Shown one piece after another: positions 59,086 to 64,000 of a DNA stretch of 64,000 bases. Below the pieces are notes generated by a model, which ran no database searches, was not told the origin of the DNA, and saw only the letters and a program-made list of their open reading frames with translations. The position numbers and the translations under genes are program-made. How positions within the stretch are numbered: position 1 is the stretch's first letter; every line of letters begins with the position of its first letter. Source of the stretch: Metarhizium brunneum (taxonomy: Eukaryota; Ascomycota; Sordariomycetes; Hypocreales; Clavicipitaceae); NCBI RefSeq assembly GCF_013426205.1, contig NC_089425.1:1488001-1552000 (forward strand), written 5' to 3'.

Positions 59086-60361
59086 ATGAATAACCTCGGC
59101 GATTCTGTTCATCACGAAGACGCCAGACGACTCTCGCCTGCGCGGCGGGCATTCACGTCCTTCACGACACGGTGGTTCCTCATACCGCAGGGCACCGGCA
59201 TCCTGGCCATTGTGCTCAACCAACTGCCCTACCAATTCCATGGGCTGCACACAATCTCCGTCGTATTCTGGTTCCTCAACATTGTGCTGCTGGCGGCCAT
59301 GCTTGCCATCTTTCTCCTGCGGTTGCTCGCGTCGCCCCGGGTCGTCGCCAGGTCCATCGCCACCGACACGACCGAGGCGGCCTGCACGGCCAGCATCAGC
59401 ATAGCATTCATGTCCTGCATCCAGATGCTCTCCCTGGTGGTGATACCCTCCTGGGGCGGCAGGGGCTGGAGCCTTGCCGTCTACATTCTGTGGTGGGCAA
59501 ACTGCGCCTTCGCGGTGCTGGCCTGCATCGGCCTACCAGACGTGTTCGTCAGGTCGATTCGAAGCGAAGGCGGGCTGGCGAGAAGCTTTACGCCGGTGGT
59601 ACAGCTCCCTCTCATCGCGGCGCTGACGTCGGCCGCCGGCGCAGGGACGCTCTGCCAGTCCGCCGTGCTGGGCGCCGCGCAGAAAGTGCCCATGATCGTC
59701 GTGGCATATCTTGAGATTGGGCTGGCGTTGCCAACGGTCCTGGCATTCGACGTGCTGTACCTGGCCAGGTTGCTTCAGCCGTGGGAGGAACCCGCGGGCT
59801 CGCATCACGAGTTTCCCCCGGAGCAGATGTACTCGCACATGGTGCTGTGCGGGCCCTGGGGGCAGAGTAGCTTTGCGCTTCAGACTCTTGGAAAGGCCGT
59901 CTTCCAACTCAAGGGGGGGTTTGGCGCATCCGGGCAAGCAGCGCTCTTGTTCAGCAATCAGGGGGCTGACACGGTTGCGTTCGCGAGCATTCTCGTTGGG
60001 CTTGTGAACTGGGGCCAGGGCACATTCTGGTGGGCATTCGCCATTGTTAGCATTACAAGGTCTGTGGTTGCAAGGTTGAAACAGAACCACTCTATTGCCT
60101 TCCATTTGTCCCTGTGGGCAACCGTGTTTCCGTGGGTAAGTCGGCGACTCTGTTGACAAGACGGTCAAGATATTGCTAATGGAGGCCTAGGGTGTGTATG
60201 CAAACTCTGCCATCCAACTTGGCAGGACCTTGCCGTCTGCTGCGTTCAAAATCTGGTCGACGGTGCTGGTAGTAATTCTGGTGCTGATATGGTTTCTGTG
60301 TTCGGTATGTTCGGTTCTCGGTCTATATCATGTGTGCGCTCGGAGGACGGCGCGGCGCTGA
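59086..60361 (+). CDS. TDT/SLAC1-family anion (C4-dicarboxylate/sulfite-type) transporter, 406 aa
   Basis: The exons are 59086-60135 and 60191-60361 (55-nt intron; ...TVFPW/GVYANSAIQLG...). The start at MNNLGDSVHHED precedes the membrane core. About ten hydrophobic segments are present, beginning with GTGILAIVLNQLPY, the family's first helix after the Pro/Gly-rich FLIPQGTG. The end of the core, FPWGVYANSAIQLGR, carries the typical FP-G-Y motif. The family (PF03595, voltage-dependent anion channel) includes yeast Ssu1 (sulfite efflux), Mae1 (malate uptake) and plant SLAC1. The gene could export sulfite or carry organic acids; residues that fix specificity cannot be judged here. A further 3' intron beginning GTATGT at 60304 is possible and would change the last ~19 residues. 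Confidence 0.85.
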
Positions 60362-60926
60362 GAGCTCAAAATGCTCAATGGTGTTGCCCATGTTCCTGTT
60401 CTTGATGCCGCTAACACAAAGCCCTACCTATAACCGATGCCTGTGACGGCTTTGATGGATAAAGATGATAGTGGCTCGTTGGCTATGGCCACAGTAATGC
60501 ATCTAGACCAAGTCGAAAGCCTGGGCTCCTTGCAGAATGCACCTCGATTCATTGATGATGTTGTCGTATGTCAGTTTGTGAGCACCATCGTTTCTGTCCA
60601 GCTGTGTAACCAGCTCTCCGATACTGTGTTGCTGGCAGTGAGGTTCGGATGGCCATGACAAGGATCTCGATGTATACTCAGCAGACACTGAACCTCCCTG
60701 GTAGCAAGTTGTATATGAAACCATGATCGAGTTCGTCGACAAATCCGTCCAGGTCCCGAATGCCGTCAAGGCTAAATGGACGGCAGAGGCAAAGAAATGG
60801 AGTCTGCCCTACTGGCATTTTGCGCGGCTTGCTATACACTGCCGCATCCTGATTCCCACCCGTTGCTACTAAAAATACATGTGAGGGTGTTGCAACGAGG
60901 GCGTAGCCGACCCCAGACAGCCCCAA
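60362..60926. other. Convergent intergenic region, no gene seen
   Basis: This stretch lies between the stop codons of the transporter and the HNH-like gene. Two short plus-strand frames (60437-60658 and 60776-60970) are unsupported. Confidence 0.5.
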
Positions 60927-62258
60927 CTAGTCGTACCACTCTAAATCCTCGGATGAATCGCTGTCTGTAAATTCCTCCGAATCTTCATAATACTTTCTTT
61001 CCTCTAGTCTGCGCAAAGTAACAGCCTCCATCGCGACATGGACTCGGCGAGCCGCCTCGGTGGCCTCGTCGTCGGTCATCTTCCACGGCGACTCGAAACC
61101 GTGGTCCGCGACCCAGGACTCTACCACCTTCATGTCGGCGCCTTCGAAATGAGTCGCGAGGGCGCGTATCATGGCCTTGCGCATGTAGTCCCCCGGCGTC
61201 GGGAACGGGCGTTGGGTGTAGAACCGGGCCCAGACATCCTGCCATCCGGCTCGTTTGACGTCTTTGATGCGGGCGAGCGCCATGACGAAACGGAAATACA
61301 GAAAGCGTGCAACGGGGCGTTTGTCGCCAAGGAACTTCAATTCCTTTCCGTTAATGTCTTGTCCCAAACCCTCGGGCGCGGACCAGCATAATTCCCTTCG
61401 GATGTCGTCGGTTATTACACCTATCCGCCATCGAGTAATGGGGCGTTCCGTCGCGTTCACCGGGATAATCACGATGTCATCGTTATCAAACCAGTCCTTC
61501 AAATAGCTTCGCATGAAGAGAGCATTCCCTGGTCGCTCGGTGGATTGTGCCCTTGGGCCAAAGAGCATCTCACCGATGCAGCCGGCATCCGGAAGGGGGG
61601 GCACGATACGCACCGTTTTGACGCAGGTAGCACTGTGCCACGCGCCGGAGATATGGCACCAAACCGCATCCTTACCCTTGCCGTAGTCGATGCCGTTGGC
61701 ATGGTAGTAGGCCAAAGCGCCGGCGCGCCAAGTATTGGGGCGTGGATGGTCAATATATCCTCGGGACTTAGAATGTGCGCGTCGTCTCTGGATTTGCCCT
61801 TCGGGTCTCTTGTACAGAGCAAAAAGGCACTCGGGCAGGCCGTCATCGCGTGGGTCTAACAGTCGTGCCGGTCGGGGATCGAGCCGCCTCTTCTTCTTTT
61901 GATATCGCCATAGCTCGTCGCCCGCACGGAAGAAGCGTTGGCTTAGCTCTTGAAAGCGTTGCTTGGCCTCTTCGGGCTGCAATACGCCGGCCTCCCGCTT
62001 GATGATGACGATATTTTGCTCCAGCTGGATGGTGCTTTTCTGCCGAGAAGCTAGCTCAATACCAAGTATTGCTAACTGCAGAGACGCTTCGCGATCTGGC
62101 TCTGGCTGCTCTTGGTCGGGATCCAGGTCTGGCTCAATCTGGCGGGATAGCTCGTCGAATTCCATCTGGAGATGTACCAAGGCGTCTTGTGCTTTGGTAT
62201 AGTCAGCCCTCAAGGCGACTAGGTTTGATACTTGGGGAGCCATAGATGGAAGAGTCAT
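60927..62258 (-). CDS. Coiled-coil protein with degenerate HNH-nuclease-like domain, 443 aa
   Basis: This single-exon gene has its start taken at MTLPSMAPQVSN. Alternatives are an ATG five codons later and one 38 codons earlier (62372). Residues ~15-110 are acidic and helical with coiled-coil character, followed by a basic KKKRR patch. The region from about 195 to 285 follows the layout of the fungal HNH_2-type domain: a ligand-like Cys at 201, VKTVRIVP (213-220), LFGP, GNALFMRSYLKDWFD (244-258) and IVIIPV. In active relatives the first motif reads ...AHIVP; here the His is replaced by Arg, and the segment that should carry the second His is not evident. A catalytically dead or repurposed protein is therefore likely (inference). 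The C-terminus is very acidic (SEEFTDSDSSEDLE). Confidence 0.7.
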   Translation of the reverse strand: MTLPSMAPQVSNLVALRADYTKAQDALVHLQMEFDELSRQIEPDLDPDQEQPEPDREASLQLAILGIELASRQKSTIQLEQNIVIIKREAGVLQPEEAKQRFQELSQRFFRAGDELWRYQKKKRRLDPRPARLLDPRDDGLPECLFALYKRPEGQIQRRRAHSKSRGYIDHPRPNTWRAGALAYYHANGIDYGKGKDAVWCHISGAWHSATCVKTVRIVPPLPDAGCIGEMLFGPRAQSTERPGNALFMRSYLKDWFDNDDIVIIPVNATERPITRWRIGVITDDIRRELCWSAPEGLGQDINGKELKFLGDKRPVARFLYFRFVMALARIKDVKRAGWQDVWARFYTQRPFPTPGDYMRKAMIRALATHFEGADMKVVESWVADHGFESPWKMTDDEATEAARRVHVAMEAVTLRRLEERKYYEDSEEFTDSDSSEDLEWYD

Positions 62259-63448
62259 CAGGTGTTCTTGGCAGGTCTTGAAGAGAAAAGCAGGTAGAGT
62301 GGTGCCGCCTCGCCTCTTTTTTATACATTTACGACTTTGAAATGTTGGATTATGAGTCAGACAGACAAGCATTGGGCTAGAGTAAACTTTAATTTTGTAT
62401 GTTGTATTATAATATACTATACCTAGGGATGATGGTTTATCGCAAAAAGGTAAATTAAAAGTCGGCTTGAGCCAAGTAAAAGTAGCCCCAAAAGCTACCT
62501 GTTTACGGCTACACTGGCCTTACAAAGTAGTCATCGTCGTCCCGAAACTTCATGCCTAGTAGAACAGCACTGAGGGCCTAGACGATTAAGTTCAAGGTGC
62601 TAGATCTTTAGCGGCCAAAATCGAGCGGCTACAAGCGGTATATTTTGACGGCTCTGAGGCTTAGCCAATAATCACAGGTTCAAATCGGCCATTCGAAAGC
62701 CGGACTGCTGCTACGGTTCCACAACCAACGCCATGGTCTCTCAGATACGACAAAGTTGCAAAAGGCGTAACTGAGTGACTGGACACGCTTCAATCTTCAC
62801 CAGCCTAGAAGGCGCTTAAAGCTATCTAGAGAGACTACAGTGAGATACAAGAGAAATTAAATCATATCAGATACCCGGGTATCGCTCTCTATATTATGCT
62901 ATACCGCAATATATTAGCGTATACTTCTTGATGGGCAAATATATTCTGCCACAGATTATAATAGACAATTAAGACATTGACACTAGGCATAGCACCGAAA
63001 TAAAGTGTACCGGGAACTATGCGAGAAAACAGCAACAAGTATTCCCTTAGAACTACAAGTAGGAGGAAGTCGTGGGCGATGGCTTTCTGGCAACTGGAAG
63101 CTCAGAGCCACGCAGCTTGGTGATGGAGGTGTCACATCTCACAGAACCAATCGCATTCTTTAATAGAGGTCTACTCTCTCATGGCCTCAACGCTAGCAAA
63201 GTCCAAGGCATTTCGCGAGTCCCCGTATATACTTACCTCTGTAAGTTTTCGCTTGACCTTCTCCAACCCCCCTCGGCAGTTCCAATTAAAATAGCTCTAA
63301 TACAACAAACACAGTTGCATGTTCGAGTAGACAAGGTGAACCATTAAAAGGGACTATGGAATGATAGCCAAGTAATCTTCCTAATATACTGTCCCGCGTG
63401 CTTCTCTCTCGTCGTGTCAACTCAACATTTTCAACCCCCATAGCCTCC
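62259..63448. other. AT-rich intergenic region with repeat copy 2
   Basis: No gene is supported here. The composition is markedly AT-rich from 62380 to 63000, and the second copy of the dispersed repeat lies at 62905-62955. This is consistent with an old, mutated transposable-element insertion. Confidence 0.45.
62905..62955. repeat. Dispersed repeat, copy 2
   Basis: This is the partner of 48066-48119 in the same orientation, with 39 of 44 core positions identical. The five changes are all transitions, and most make this copy more AT-rich. Confidence 0.75.
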
Positions 63449-64000
63449 CTAGCTCTGAGGATTGACAGGAAGAAATAACGAGTTAAAAGTCTTGGAATTA
63501 TTGGTCACAATCCCCTTTGAACTCTCAAGGTACGGCACAAACCGAAACAGGGGCTGCTTCCCCGCCTCGCTCTCCTCCAGCGGTATCAGCTTAAACAAAA
63601 TCGCACTCGTGTCCTTGTTCGTGCTCGTAGAGAAATCAATGTTCCACCCCTGCTGGTACATCTTGCTGTACCGGAGCCGCTTGTTCCCTTTATTATCCCA
63701 AGCAGACAGGAATCGCATCGCACCAAGGGGCTCAGAGTCCTGCTCGAGGGCGAAATTCCACGCCTCCGTCTTGTTCGTCTGCGTAGGCTTCTTGCCGCTA
63801 CCGAGGCACGGAATGTAAAAGTTATTCATGACGAGGAAGTAGTCGCTCTTGTCCTTTTGCTGCCACCGCTGCCACTGGTTGCCGCCCTGGTTGCCGGCAC
63901 TGTCAAGGCTGGGCTTCAAGAAGCGAAGGCCAGGCGGGTAGAGAGTATTACACAGCGTGTCGGCAATGGTGGTTACGCGATCCTCGCATTCTTTGCGGAG
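63449..64000 (-). CDS. C-terminal part of an unidentified protein (partial at right edge)
   Basis: The minus-strand frame is open from the right edge to the stop at 63449-63451, giving 183 residues. It reads LRKECEDRVTTIADTLCNTL at the edge, then GNQWQRWQQKDKSDYFLVMN and later LRYSKMYQQGWNIDF, and ends LFLPVNPQS. The composition is that of a folded globular protein: aromatic-rich, with regular hydrophobic spacing and no low complexity. I do not recognise the family. The start and any upstream exons are outside the window. Confidence 0.65.
   Translation of the reverse strand, partial: LRKECEDRVTTIADTLCNTLYPPGLRFLKPSLDSAGNQGGNQWQRWQQKDKSDYFLVMNNFYIPCLGSGKKPTQTNKTEAWNFALEQDSEPLGAMRFLSAWDNKGNKRLRYSKMYQQGWNIDFSTSTNKDTSAILFKLIPLEESEAGKQPLFRFVPYLESSKGIVTNNSKTFNSLFLPVNPQS

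Noticed and set aside
48066..62955. Terminal repeats of one large (about 15 kb) mobile element
   Set aside because: The two copies are in direct orientation but short and diverged, unrelated intact genes lie between, and no transposase or captain gene was found.

Overview
The window is genomic DNA of a filamentous ascomycete, most likely a member of the Hypocreales (Clavicipitaceae-like). The signs are genes split by short GT-AG introns (about 50-260 nt), monocistronic genes on both strands, and fungal families such as Zn2Cys6 regulators, PAC1, POM33, a CTD-kinase cyclin and a PTEN homologue. Genus-level assignment is inference. Gene models below were assembled by hand from splice sites and reading frame.

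Region 1 (1-30.7 kb) is a mostly conserved core. It holds a 3' gene end at the left edge, about 7 kb without a gene, a three-exon disordered protein (7.1-9.5 kb), a six-exon MHYT-domain membrane protein (11.2-14.3 kb), a single-exon HypX-like formyltransferase/enoyl-CoA hydratase fusion (18.7-20.9 kb), a MITE-like inverted-repeat element, then a CTD kinase cyclin subunit, a PTEN-type phosphatase, a POM33/TMEM33 protein with a 16-nt micro-exon, and PAC1/LIS1.

Region 2 (30.7-48 kb) is accessory. A 4-kb gene-poor stretch leads to a small secreted Lys/Gly-rich protein. A compact group follows: aldehyde dehydrogenase, a divergent Zn2Cys6 regulator, an amino-acid/polyamine-type permease and a phosphatidylserine-decarboxylase-like (possibly amino-acid) decarboxylase. 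Together they look like an import, decarboxylation and aldehyde-oxidation module. A serine beta-lactamase-like enzyme lies just beyond.

Region 3 (48-64 kb) is patchy and decayed. It has a helicase fragment running into an array of GAAA-loop hairpins and a tRNA-like minihelix, remnants of a nucleoside-phosphorylase/ankyrin NLR-type gene, and diverged repeat pairs. Among these lie a carboxymuconate-cyclase-like lactonase, a tiny two-exon gene, a shortened thiamine-binding-fold gene, a TDT/SLAC1-type anion transporter, a coiled-coil protein with a degenerate HNH domain, and a gene cut by the right edge. No intact tRNA, rRNA, CRISPR or complete autonomous transposon was found.
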